Shown here in pieces: positions 8,358 through 17,676 of a stretch of 19,023 bases of DNA. The translations under genes and the position numbers were made by a program. Numbering within the stretch: the first letter of the stretch is position 1; every line of letters begins with the position of its first letter. The notes under the pieces were generated by a model. The model was not told where the DNA came from. It did no database searches and saw only the letters and a list, made by a program, of their open reading frames with translations. The stretch covers positions 1-19,023 of the forward strand of contig CBFHAJ010000070.1 of the NCBI GenBank assembly GCA_965653495.1. The letters run 5' to 3'. The stretch comes from AG41 sp965653495 (GTDB lineage: Bacteria; Gemmatimonadota; Gemmatimonadetes; Gemmatimonadales; GWC2-71-9).

Positions 8358-10298
8358 TCAGCGAATCTGCGCGACGAGCTGGAGGCTGGCGGTGTTGTTG
8401 GGCGGCGTGGCACTCAACGGATTCTGGAACGTCCAGCGCACGCGATTCACGCAGCGGTCGTAATTCGCCGGCGCGCTACAGGCGCCGCTCGCCGGCACGT
8501 AGGTCCAGGTGGCGCCGCCATTGTTGGAATACGCGACGACGACGCTGACGCCGGGCGGCAGCGTGTTGGAAACGCTACCGATCTTGAACTGAACGTTCGG
8601 ATTGAGCGTGTCGACGACCACGACGCTCGTGGCATTGTCGCCACCGTTGTTCGTGACCACCAGCGTGTACGTCAGATCGGTGCTGGGGGGGGAAATCCCG
8701 GGCGGCGCGACACTGTTACTCAACGCGAGATTCGGTTTCGCGGTACTGAGGACGACGTCGTTTCCGGTTCCGCCCACGTAGCTGATCTTGAACGCTTGGG
8801 CGCCGAAGGTGACCAGAGATCCCTCCGGCAGGCCGGCAAAGGTGCCGACGATGGCGTCGGTCCCGTCGTTGTTGATGATCGTGAACGATGATCCGGCCGG
8901 CGGTGTGAATCCGACGCTACCGCTCAACGACGCGCCAGTCAGATTGACCGTGCCCGTCACGTTGAGCTGATCGTAGCCCGATCCGGCCGTGGTGCCGTTC
9001 AGTTGGACGACAACGCTGGGACTGCCGCTGCTCAGGTTCAGATTGCCGCTGTTCAAGACGCCGGGACCGCCCGAGCCCGGGCTGACGCTGCCGCCTGCGG
9101 CGGTGGACGTGATCGCGCCGACGGTCCCGCTCCCTCCCAGCGCGCCGCCGTTGACGCTGACGGCACTCGTCGGCTGCGATCCGTTCACGAGCAGCGTGCC
9201 GGCAGTCACGGTCGTGGTGCCGGAGTAGGTGTTCGCGCCGCTGAGCGTGAGCGTGCCAGTGCCCGTCTTGGTGAGTGCGACGGTGCCGCTGCCGTTCTGG
9301 ATGATGCCGGAAAAGCCCGTCGTTGCGTTGTTCCCGCCTGCGTTCAGCGTCACGGGACCTGCCGCGCTGCTCGTGACTGTACCGGCGCCGGCGAACGATC
9401 CGATGATGTCGCTGAATCCACCCAAATCGAGCGTCGCCCCCGCGTTCACGGTCACCGCGCTGGCTGAGCCGATCGAGTTTGTGGCGCCGATCCGGAGCGT
9501 GCCTGCACTGATCGTAGTGGCGCCCGTATACGTGTTCAGTCCTGAGAGCAGCAGCGTGCCGGTTCCGGACTTCGTGACGGACCCTGCGCCCGCCATGATG
9601 CCGCCGTAGGTGAGCGTCGTCGCGGGGTCGGTCGATATCGTGCCCGCGCCGGTCAACGCCACGCCGCGATTGGCGGCGAGCGTGAACGTCGCGGTGGCGC
9701 GGAGTGTACCGCCTACGAGCACGATTTTCCCTGCGGTCGGCGCGCCAGGCGGGGTCCCAAGCGCCCCGTCGGCGGCGATCGAGATCGCGCCGGCGGTGAT
9801 CGTCGTCGTCCCGGTGTAGGTATTCGCGGCGGTGAGCGCGAGTGTCCCGGCGCCATCCTTCGTGAGCCCACCGCTGCCCGTGATGATTCCGCTGATCGTA
9901 AGCGTTACCGCTGCGTTGCTCACGACGATCGTCCGCGTCGCCGCAACCGTCACGCCCACCGAGATGGTGTTGCCGCCCGCGGCACTGCTATCGGCGATGC
10001 CGCCTGCACCGATCGTGATCGCCTTGTTGCTGAGTGTATAGCCGCTGCCCTTTATCGTGATCGAGTTGAAGCTGGCGTTGTTCAGGTTGTTGTTCGTCAG
10101 CGGATTCGCCCCGCCACTGGGGAACACGAGGTTTTCGGTACCGGAGCCGCTGGGGGCGACGCCGCCAGCCCAGTTGTTGGCGATACTCCAGTTCGCGTTC
10201 TGGGCGCCGGTCCACGTGAACGTCTGTGCGGGGCTCGGCGCGGCAACGCCGCCGAGTCCCAGCAAGAAAAGGAGCAGGCTGTGGGAGCGCGTACCCAT
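8358..10298 (-). CDS. Exported PATR-repeat (autotransporter-associated) protein with C-terminal DUF11 module, 646 aa
   Basis: ATG 10298 gives a good signal peptide (MGTRSHSLLLFLLGLGG, cut near SPAQ). An in-frame ATG at 10382 would place the signal peptide internally and was rejected. The opening TFTWTGAQNANWSIANNW is the usual N-terminus of PATR passengers. Three clear autotransporter-associated beta-strand repeats (GxGTLxLxxxNTYxGxTT) are seen near residues 144-170, 240-268 and 341-370, with Gly/Ser/Thr-rich beta-helix sequence between them. A strand GGTGNDVVL closes the helix near 510. Residues 521-646 form a DUF11 domain with a YSNNGGATW turn and VRWT motif; a Cys pair (CSAPANYDRC) precedes this last strand. 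No autotransporter barrel (translocator) follows, so surface delivery must use another route, possibly the co-regulated barrel protein. It appears to be a single-gene transcript. Confidence 0.85.
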   Translation of the reverse strand: MGTRSHSLLLFLLGLGGVAAPSPAQTFTWTGAQNANWSIANNWAGGVAPSGSGTENLVFPSGGANPLTNNNLNNASFNSITIKGSGYTLSNKAITIGAGGIADSSAAGGNTISVGVTVAATRTIVVSNAAVTLTISGIITGSGGLTKDGAGTLALTAANTYTGTTTITAGAISIAADGALGTPPGAPTAGKIVLVGGTLRATATFTLAANRGVALTGAGTISTDPATTLTYGGIMAGAGSVTKSGTGTLLLSGLNTYTGATTISAGTLRIGATNSIGSASAVTVNAGATLDLGGFSDIIGSFAGAGTVTSSAAGPVTLNAGGNNATTGFSGIIQNGSGTVALTKTGTGTLTLSGANTYSGTTTVTAGTLLVNGSQPTSAVSVNGGALGGSGTVGAITSTAAGGSVSPGSGGPGVLNSGNLNLSSGSPSVVVQLNGTTAGSGYDQLNVTGTVNLTGASLSGSVGFTPPAGSSFTIINNDGTDAIVGTFAGLPEGSLVTFGAQAFKISYVGGTGNDVVLSTAKPNLALSNSVAPPGISPPSTDLTYTLVVTNNGGDNATSVVVVDTLNPNVQFKIGSVSNTLPPGVSVVVAYSNNGGATWTYVPASGACSAPANYDRCVNRVRWTFQNPLSATPPNNTASLQLVAQIR

Positions 10299-10313
10299 CG
10301 AGCCATTCCGGTC

Positions 10314-10329
10314 CGCAAGCCACGTACCC
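10314..10329 (-). promoter_or_regulatory. Candidate sigma-54 (-24/-12) promoter for the PATR/DUF11 gene
   Basis: The minus-strand 16-mer GGGTACGTGGCTTGCG matches TGGCACRNNNNTTGCW at nine of twelve informative positions, with the invariant GG and GC ten bases apart and a full TTGC at -12. The predicted start is near 10303, about -101 to -128 relative to the operator at 10404-10431. That leaves only about five bases before the ATG at 10298, which is unusually short and is the main doubt about this site. Confidence 0.6.
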
Positions 10330-10403
10330 CAGCGGGAGTGCGGCCATTTCGTTTTACAACAGTGAGTTATGACCTGAGACATCGGTGGAGCCGGTGTCCG
10401 AAT

Positions 10404-10430
10404 GTTACCGGACGGTAACCGAACTGGTAA

Positions 10431-10431
<1 letters not shown>
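10404..10431 (-). promoter_or_regulatory. Tripartite inverted-repeat operator (enhancer-like), copy 2
   Basis: GTTACCG (10404-10410), two bases, CGGTAAC (10413-10419), five bases, then the diverged half-site TGGTAAT (10425-10431). Half-site spacing is identical to copy 1 (12 bp between the two direct half-sites), and the extra half-site is on the promoter-distal side in both. The last base overlaps the stop codon of the NtrC-family gene, so the site fills the gap between the regulator and its probable target. Confidence 0.75.
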
Positions 10432-11831
<1,400 letters not shown>

Positions 11832-11896
11832 GCGGCCCTGTATTTGTGCGGCGCCGGTGCTAATATTGGCGACGCCGCCCTGCAGAGCCAGAACCC
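11832..11896. promoter_or_regulatory. Divergent promoter region between the NtrC-family gene and the receiver/kinase operon
   Basis: This 65-bp gap must start transcription both ways. The only AT-rich island is around 11858-11867; on the plus strand it reads TGCTAATAT, a plausible extended -10 with four of six matches, which would give a leader of roughly 24 bases before 11897. No good -35 is evident. No copy of the GTTACCG operator and no GG-N10-GC sigma-54 match was found, so autoregulation by that operator is not supported. Ribosome sites for both genes are weak. Confidence 0.35.
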
Positions 11897-12268
11897 ATGA
11901 CCGAGACTTTCCGCGCGCTCGTCATTGACGACGATCCCGACTTGCTCCAGTTGGTGCGACGGACCCTCGAGTTCACCGCCGGCTGGGACGTCGCGACGGC
12001 TGGCTCGGGCGCGGCGGGGTTCGAGCTCGCTCGCCGCACTCCCCCGAGCGTGATCGTGGTGGACGTCATGATGCCGGAGATGGATGGCTACGAGGTGTGC
12101 CGGCGACTGAAGGCCGACCCGGCGACCGCGCGGGTGCCCGTCGTGCTGCTCACGGCGCGTCGCGATCTCAATGCGCAGCGTGTGGCCGAGTCTGGGGCGG
12201 CCGGTGTGGTCTTCAAGCCGTTCCAGCCGGAGGAGCTGGCGCGACAAGTCCGCGCCTACTGCGAATGA
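11897..12268 (+). CDS. Single-domain response regulator (lone receiver), 123 aa
   Basis: A receiver domain with no output domain. Key residues: Asp11-Asp12 acidic pair, phospho-acceptor Asp56 in VIVVDVMMPEMDGYEV, Thr86 in VVLLTAR, and Lys107 in VFKPF. The domain accounts for essentially the whole protein, so it probably acts as a phosphate shuttle or by protein contact. The stop overlaps the start of the hybrid kinase in ATGA (12265-12268), implying co-translation. The kinase's N-terminal HPt domain is the obvious partner, as in phosphorelays where receiver and HPt exchange phosphate. That pairing is inferred from position. Confidence 0.93.
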   Translation: MTETFRALVIDDDPDLLQLVRRTLEFTAGWDVATAGSGAAGFELARRTPPSVIVVDVMMPEMDGYEVCRRLKADPATARVPVVLLTARRDLNAQRVAESGAAGVVFKPFQPEELARQVRAYCE

Positions 12269-14982
12269 CGGCGCGCGATCCCTTCGCGGAGGTGCGGGCC
12301 GAGTTCGCGGCGGGACTGGGGCGCCGTATCGAGACCATGCGCAACGCGTTGGCCCAGCTCGAGGAGGGCTTCCACGGGGAGGAGGCTCAAGCGCTGTATC
12401 GCGCCGCCCACTCGCTCACCGGAACGGCCGCGAGCTTTGGCGCGGACGGCTTGGCCCACGTGGCGAGCGACCTCGAAGAGCTGACGCGGGGGTGGTTGGA
12501 CCGGCGGGCGGTCCCGCCGGACGAGTGGCGCGCCGCCGCGGCGGCCGTCAAAGAGCTCGACGCGGCCGGACGCGAGTATCGCGCCACAGCGGGGGGTGGG
12601 AGCTCGCGCGCCGCGGCCGCACGCCTCGCGGTCGTCGGCGAGCTGACGTCGCTGATCAGCGCCGCCGTGGACATGCGCGAGATCTTCCGGGGCGCAATCG
12701 AGAAAGTCCACCGCGTGCTCGATTTCCGCCGCGCCAGTGTGGTCCTCGTCAACGACGCACGTACGCACTACTACATCCAGACGCTCTACGACAAGGCCCG
12801 CGGCGGATTCGTCCTCGGCGAGGCGGTCTTCCCCATCGAACAGGGGTTGACGGGCGAGGCAATCCGCACCGGACGCCCGATCCGCGTGGATTCGCTCCCC
12901 GGTACGGAAGGCATCCTGCTGCAGGAAGGCAAGCGCGTGTCCGCGATGATCGTGCCGCTGCACGTCGGCGACCGCGTGATCGGCGGACTGAACTTCGGGC
13001 ACGAAGACGAGGGCCATTATACGGAGGAGGATCTCGACTGGGCGGTGGTGCTGGGCCGGCAGATCGAGACCTCGCTGTACTACTCCACGCTCCTGAGCAC
13101 GATCGCCCAGCAGCGAGAGGCCTTGGCGCGGGAGCACGCCACCGTGCGGGGCCAGCGCAACCAGCTGGAAGCGCTCATCGATGCGAGCGATGCCGCCATC
13201 ATGATGGTCGGGCCGGACAAGCGGATCGCCTATGCGAACGGCAAGATGGCGCGATTGGTCGGGATTCCGCGGGAAGCGGTCCTGGGAGCGAACGTCGGCA
13301 CGATTCACCGCTTCCTCAGCGGCTCGTTCGTCGACGCGGCGGCCCTGGCCACGCAAGAGAAAGGTCTGTCGCTCGACACGCTGCAGCGCGACCGCGTCGA
13401 GCTCACGTTCCCGCAGCCCGGCGTGTACCAGCGCGTGGTGGCTCCGGTCCGCGACAGCGGCGGCTCGCTGCTCGGGCACATCGTGCTGTATCGCGATGTG
13501 ACCCACGAGGTGGAGGTCGAACGCGCGAAGTCCGAGTTCGTGTCCGTGGTGAGCCACGAGCTGCGCACGCCGATGACGTCCGTGAAGACGTCACTCTCCC
13601 TCCTCCTCGCCGGCGCCGCGGGGCCGCTCGACGCCGCGGCCAAGGAGCTGCTGGAAATCGCCCACCGCAACACCGATCGCCTGATCCGCCTGGTGAACGA
13701 CCTGCTCGACCTGTCGCGTCTCGAGGCGGGGCGCATGGAGTTCCCGCTCGAAGCGGTGCCCCTCGCCGAGACGGTCGCGGCCGGACTGGAGACCGTGGCG
13801 GCGTTCGCGGACGCCGAGGGCGTGACGCTCACGCTGCAGCCGCCTGCAGAGCCGCAGGTCGCTCTCGGCGTGCGGGACCGGGTGCTGCAAGTGATCGTGA
13901 ATCTGCTCGGCAACGCCATCAAGTTCTCGCCCCGGGACAGCGCCGTGGAGGTGCGGTGGTGGGCGGAGGACGGCTCTGTGGTCGTCCGCATCTCGGATCA
14001 CGGACCGGGTATTCCGCCCGACAAGCTCACGGCCATCTTCGAGCCGTTCACTCAGCTCGACAGCTCGACGACCCGCGAGCATGGCGGCGCGGGACTCGGC
14101 CTCGCCATCACGCATCGCATCGTGGACGCGCTCGGCGGCAAGGTGTGGGTGGAAAGCGACGTCGGCCGGGGAGCACGGTTTTTCGTGCGCTTGCCCCTCG
14201 CCACACCGGAGCAACTCGCCCGACCCACGGCGCGCGCTCGCCGCCCCGCACCACAGCGGGACGCAGCAGTGGTGCTTCTGGTACACCCCGAGCCGGACTG
14301 GCGCCGCCTGGCCGCCGCCCGCCTCGCCGCCGAGGGATGGCACGTGCGACCATTGGCAGGGGGAGGGGACGCGCTCGCCGCCCTGCAGCAGGACCGGGCG
14401 GACCTCGTCATCGTCGCGCGGGAGCTGGCAGACATGAACGGGCTCGAGTTCGTGCACCGTGTTCGCCGCGACACGACGATGTTCGACACGCCCGTCTTGT
14501 TGGTCAGCGACGCGGAGGCGCGGGCCGAGGCACTCGAGTACGGCGCCGACGGCTGGGCACCGGCCGATCCTCAAGAGCTCATCGGTCCGGCGCGCGGGCT
14601 GCTGGCCACCGGCGGGCGTCCCATTGTCCTGTTGGTGGAGGACGATCCCGCGGTGCGAGACAGTCTCACCAAACTGCTGCGCCGCACCGGGCACGCCTGC
14701 CTGGGACTGGATGATGCCCAGACCGCACTGGCCTTCGCCCGCAGCCGCCGCCCGAGTGTGATCGTCACAGACTACAATATGCCTGGCATGAACGGCGTGG
14801 CATTCCTCGAAGCGGTGCGCCGTGAGCCGTCGCTCCGCGACGTGCCGGCGATCATGCTGAGCGGCCACGGGAGCGTTGCCTTGACCGAACAGGCACGCCT
14901 CCTGGGCGCGGAGTTCGTCCCGAAGCCATTTCAGGTCCGGGCGCTCGTGACACGCATCGGGGAGCTCGCGAGCCCCGGCTAG
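12265..14982 (+). CDS. Soluble hybrid histidine kinase HPt-GAF-PAS-HisKA-HATPase-(pseudo)REC-REC, 905 aa
   Basis: The start at ATG 12265 (ATGA overlap) removes an unsupported 56-residue extension that would run through the receiver gene in another frame. Approximate order: HPt 1-105 with His49 in AHSLTGTAASFG; GAF 120-275 (GLTGEAIRTGRPI, MIVPLHVGDRVIGGLNFG); PAS 295-415; HisKA with phospho-acceptor His431 in VVSHELRTPMTSVK; HATPase with N-box LLGNAIKFS near 547-555, DHGPGIP at 578-584 and GGAGLGLA at 607-614; a degenerate receiver 667-780; and an intact receiver 787-905 (Asp793-Asp794, Asp836 in VTDYNMPG, Lys887). There are no transmembrane segments, so it senses a cytoplasmic signal or a small ligand through GAF/PAS. 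The middle receiver has Ala where the phospho-acceptor Asp should be (VIVARELAD) and lacks the acidic pair. It probably feeds the lone receiver and the divergent NtrC-family regulator; the latter is inference. Confidence 0.93.
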   Translation: MTARDPFAEVRAEFAAGLGRRIETMRNALAQLEEGFHGEEAQALYRAAHSLTGTAASFGADGLAHVASDLEELTRGWLDRRAVPPDEWRAAAAAVKELDAAGREYRATAGGGSSRAAAARLAVVGELTSLISAAVDMREIFRGAIEKVHRVLDFRRASVVLVNDARTHYYIQTLYDKARGGFVLGEAVFPIEQGLTGEAIRTGRPIRVDSLPGTEGILLQEGKRVSAMIVPLHVGDRVIGGLNFGHEDEGHYTEEDLDWAVVLGRQIETSLYYSTLLSTIAQQREALAREHATVRGQRNQLEALIDASDAAIMMVGPDKRIAYANGKMARLVGIPREAVLGANVGTIHRFLSGSFVDAAALATQEKGLSLDTLQRDRVELTFPQPGVYQRVVAPVRDSGGSLLGHIVLYRDVTHEVEVERAKSEFVSVVSHELRTPMTSVKTSLSLLLAGAAGPLDAAAKELLEIAHRNTDRLIRLVNDLLDLSRLEAGRMEFPLEAVPLAETVAAGLETVAAFADAEGVTLTLQPPAEPQVALGVRDRVLQVIVNLLGNAIKFSPRDSAVEVRWWAEDGSVVVRISDHGPGIPPDKLTAIFEPFTQLDSSTTREHGGAGLGLAITHRIVDALGGKVWVESDVGRGARFFVRLPLATPEQLARPTARARRPAPQRDAAVVLLVHPEPDWRRLAAARLAAEGWHVRPLAGGGDALAALQQDRADLVIVARELADMNGLEFVHRVRRDTTMFDTPVLLVSDAEARAEALEYGADGWAPADPQELIGPARGLLATGGRPIVLLVEDDPAVRDSLTKLLRRTGHACLGLDDAQTALAFARSRRPSVIVTDYNMPGMNGVAFLEAVRREPSLRDVPAIMLSGHGSVALTEQARLLGAEFVPKPFQVRALVTRIGELASPG

Positions 14983-15033
14983 GCGGGAGGCCGGCGCTCC
15001 GGGATGGGCGAACGACGGCCCGCCGCGCCCGAC

Positions 15034-17634
15034 CTAGGGCTTGAGCTCGACCTCGAGTCCCGACGCGCCCACACCGCCCGGCGTGGGCCGCAGCCGCACG
15101 AGCAGTGGCGCCGCCGTGGCGTGGAGCGCCTCGAGCACGGCGGGATCGACCGTCAGGTCGTAGTCACCCGGCTTGGTCCCCATCACATAGAACGCCCCGT
15201 CGCTGAACGTGGTGAACCGCTGCTCGGCACCGCTGCGCCGATTGGTGAGCCGCAACGTCACGCCCGCCACGCCCACGCGCTGGCCACCCACCTCCCGGCT
15301 CACGCGCCCCTCGACCACACCCCCCTGCACCACGGGAATGTTCAGCTCGCGGAACCGGTTCGGACCGGGATCGAGCAACGCGCTCGCGAACGCCGGCACG
15401 AGCAGCGGAGACGACAGGGACAACGAATCGACCTGCACGGTCACCGGCTCGAACGGCACGATGTCCCACACCCGAAACTCGCCGTTCGAGTCGGAGACGG
15501 CGGTTTGCACGCCCACGCGCACGCGCACGCCCGCCAGTCCGGGCTCGCCGGGGTTCTGGACCCCATCACCGTTCTGATCGAAAAACACCCTGCCCGACAC
15601 GCCCGAACGCTGCAGCGACGGTCCCGGAGCGGTGGCCAAGCGGCCCGTGGCGCGATCCCACAACAGTGACCCCTGGATGTATTGGGCGCCGGCCACCGTG
15701 CCCCCCGCTGGCGCGCTCACGGTCGTGTACGATCGGATCGCGGAGGTGTAGGACGTCAGCGCGAGCGTCAACACAGGTCCGCCAGACCCCCGTTGCCAGG
15801 TGACCCCCGCCTCGACGCGCAGGGCCGGACCGACGGGACGGGCGGCGAGGAGCGAGTACCCCGACAGGCGCAGTCCCCCCTCCGTCTCGACCTCGCCACC
15901 GCCGCGCAGCCAGATCGGGCCGAGCAGCGGCCCGAGGGCGGCGCGCGGGAGGACGAACGTGTTGACCCCCAGGAACCAGCGCGTCGTGGCCGGCGCGCCC
16001 GTCACGGCGTCCCGCTCCAACCGCGCGTAGGGCAGGGCGCGCACTTCCTGGCCCTCTGTGGAGCTCTCGACGCGCAGCGTCGTGGTCGTGCCGCTCACGC
16101 TGGTCGAGCGGTCGAGCATGCCGTCGAAGAAAAAGAATCCCGCGCGGGGAATCGGCCGCCAGAATCCGAACAGCATCAGCCGCGATCGCGCACCCGCGAC
16201 GGTCAGGAGGGGCGCCGCCGTGCCCTCGGCGTACCGGGTGTAATCAACCATCACCCGTCGATCGACCGACGGCTCGTACCGGACGCCTCCGTGCGCGAAC
16301 GCCGCGCCCACCCCGTCCAGCGTGAGCGCCCACGCGTTCGAGAGACTGCCGGCGACCGAAGCGTAGGGATGGAACAGATCGGGAAGCGTATCCCGCCAGA
16401 ACTGATCGACACCTCCACGCACCGTCCAGCGCTCCGTTACGCCGTAATGCAAATCGACGTTGGCCGTCGCCTGGCACCGGGCCGAATGACACGAGCCGGC
16501 CGAAAGGCCGTACTCGAATTGCCGTGCGGGCAGGAGCTCGGTGATGACGCGAAAGGTCTGATTGAACTCACGGATCTCGCCGAGCGGTCCGTAGGCCACG
16601 AAGTCCACCGGATTCTCCCCGTATCGCACCGGCAGCTGCACCGTGAAGCGGCCGGTGGCGTCGGCGGAATCGAAGCCCACGAGCTGGTTGCCCTGGTACG
16701 CCTCGACCGACCAGCCGCCGCCCGGCTCGAGCTGCCCGTCGTAGCGTTGCGCGCCAATGACGGAGGGGCGCACGAAGGGGGAGTTGCTGATGGACACGCC
16801 GCGCACGGAACGGATCGCGGGTCCCGTGGTGACGCCGTCGCCGAGGCGGAGCTGCTGGAGCCAGCGATGGTCGCGCCAGACGCCCGTCCACGAGCCGGTG
16901 ACTTGCACCACTCCGTCCGCCGCACGCCCGACGCTCGACGCCCCGAGCTCGAGTGAGCCTCCGAACGCATCGGCCCCCAACGCCCCCGTGTACCCGCTCC
17001 CTGCCAGCGGTTCGCTGCTCGGCGCCAGCACCGTGTAGTCGAACACCAAGCCGTCCCAGTGCGGGTGCTGCGGTGCCAGTACGAGATCGGCGCGCGCGGC
17101 TTCGCGCGGCCGCAGCAGCGTCGCGCGCGCAGCTTCGCGCCGCCGCCTGCGGGCGACGGGCAGATCGCTCGGATCGGCCACGGTCACCGTCAGCTCGGAG
17201 AAATCCACCACTATCGGCGATCCAAGCAGGTCCCCCAGCCGCTCGGCGCCCACGAACAGCTCACCGTCCCGGAACACGCGGTACTCGGCCTCGATCCGCA
17301 CGCGGTGCGCACCGTAGCTCATCGAGTCGCTGCGCGGGTCCACGATGAGGCGCCGCGCGCCGGGATCCACCGTCGCCTCGACGCGGCCATCCGCGCTCAC
17401 GCGGTACCCGATCTCGGCGAGCTGCAGGAATTGCGTGAGCGGCACGAGGACCTCGGTGCCCGCCTGGAGCGCGGGGACCGTGCGGCTGGCGACGTGCCCC
17501 AGCCGCAGCTCCACCAGGATCGGCTCTGGCTGGGGCACGGCAGCGGGCGCGGGCTGCTGAGCGACAAGTGCCCGAGCGCTCGTCCAGCAGGCGAGCCATA
17601 CGGCGCCCGCCGTCGCGCGGCGAACCAGTGCCAT
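15034..17634 (-). CDS. Usher-like outer-membrane protein with C-terminal SdrD/Cna-B-type modules, 866 aa
   Basis: A signal peptide occupies about residues 1-26 (AVWLACWTSARALVAQQ). Residues 40-160 form an N-terminal periplasmic region (VLVPLTQFLQLAEIGYRV). Residues 220-370 look like the usher core: LRLGDGVTTGPAIRSVRGV near 262-280, then a plug-like segment (SVEAYQGNQLVGF, GRFTVQLPV, GENPVDFVAYGPLGE), then RQFEYGLSAG, in the order seen in FimD/PapC-type ushers. Barrel-like strands continue to about 630, with Cys382 and Cys387 close together. The tail is atypical: an SdrD/Cna-B-like module with DQNGDGVQNPGEPGL (678-735) and a second carboxypeptidase-regulatory-like module (773-830). It lies 42 bp after a chaperone-like gene and a DUF4402-like subunit gene, which supports the usher reading. 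The ribosome site AGGA is close to the ATG. Alternative: a non-usher outer-membrane export channel of related fold. Confidence 0.75.
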   Translation of the reverse strand: MALVRRATAGAVWLACWTSARALVAQQPAPAAVPQPEPILVELRLGHVASRTVPALQAGTEVLVPLTQFLQLAEIGYRVSADGRVEATVDPGARRLIVDPRSDSMSYGAHRVRIEAEYRVFRDGELFVGAERLGDLLGSPIVVDFSELTVTVADPSDLPVARRRRREAARATLLRPREAARADLVLAPQHPHWDGLVFDYTVLAPSSEPLAGSGYTGALGADAFGGSLELGASSVGRAADGVVQVTGSWTGVWRDHRWLQQLRLGDGVTTGPAIRSVRGVSISNSPFVRPSVIGAQRYDGQLEPGGGWSVEAYQGNQLVGFDSADATGRFTVQLPVRYGENPVDFVAYGPLGEIREFNQTFRVITELLPARQFEYGLSAGSCHSARCQATANVDLHYGVTERWTVRGGVDQFWRDTLPDLFHPYASVAGSLSNAWALTLDGVGAAFAHGGVRYEPSVDRRVMVDYTRYAEGTAAPLLTVAGARSRLMLFGFWRPIPRAGFFFFDGMLDRSTSVSGTTTTLRVESSTEGQEVRALPYARLERDAVTGAPATTRWFLGVNTFVLPRAALGPLLGPIWLRGGGEVETEGGLRLSGYSLLAARPVGPALRVEAGVTWQRGSGGPVLTLALTSYTSAIRSYTTVSAPAGGTVAGAQYIQGSLLWDRATGRLATAPGPSLQRSGVSGRVFFDQNGDGVQNPGEPGLAGVRVRVGVQTAVSDSNGEFRVWDIVPFEPVTVQVDSLSLSSPLLVPAFASALLDPGPNRFRELNIPVVQGGVVEGRVSREVGGQRVGVAGVTLRLTNRRSGAEQRFTTFSDGAFYVMGTKPGDYDLTVDPAVLEALHATAAPLLVRLRPTPGGVGASGLEVELKP

Positions 17635-17676
17635 TGTCCTACCGGCAGGCGATCGAGACGATGAGCGGACCGGTGG

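Noticed and set aside
9904..9910. Single GTTACCG half-site inside the PATR gene; a GTTACC also at 11635-11640
   Set aside because: No partner half-site at the required spacing; expected by chance in coding sequence.
12171..14714. 847-aa open frame overlapping the hybrid kinase in another plus-strand frame
   Set aside because: It is extremely Arg/Gly/Ala-rich without motifs, while the kinase frame shows full HisKA, HATPase and receiver signatures.
14983..15033. Possible bidirectional terminator between the convergent kinase and usher-like genes
   Set aside because: Only short stems (5-6 bp, loops of 15 or more bases) without T-runs could be drawn, so no terminator is called in this 51-bp gap.
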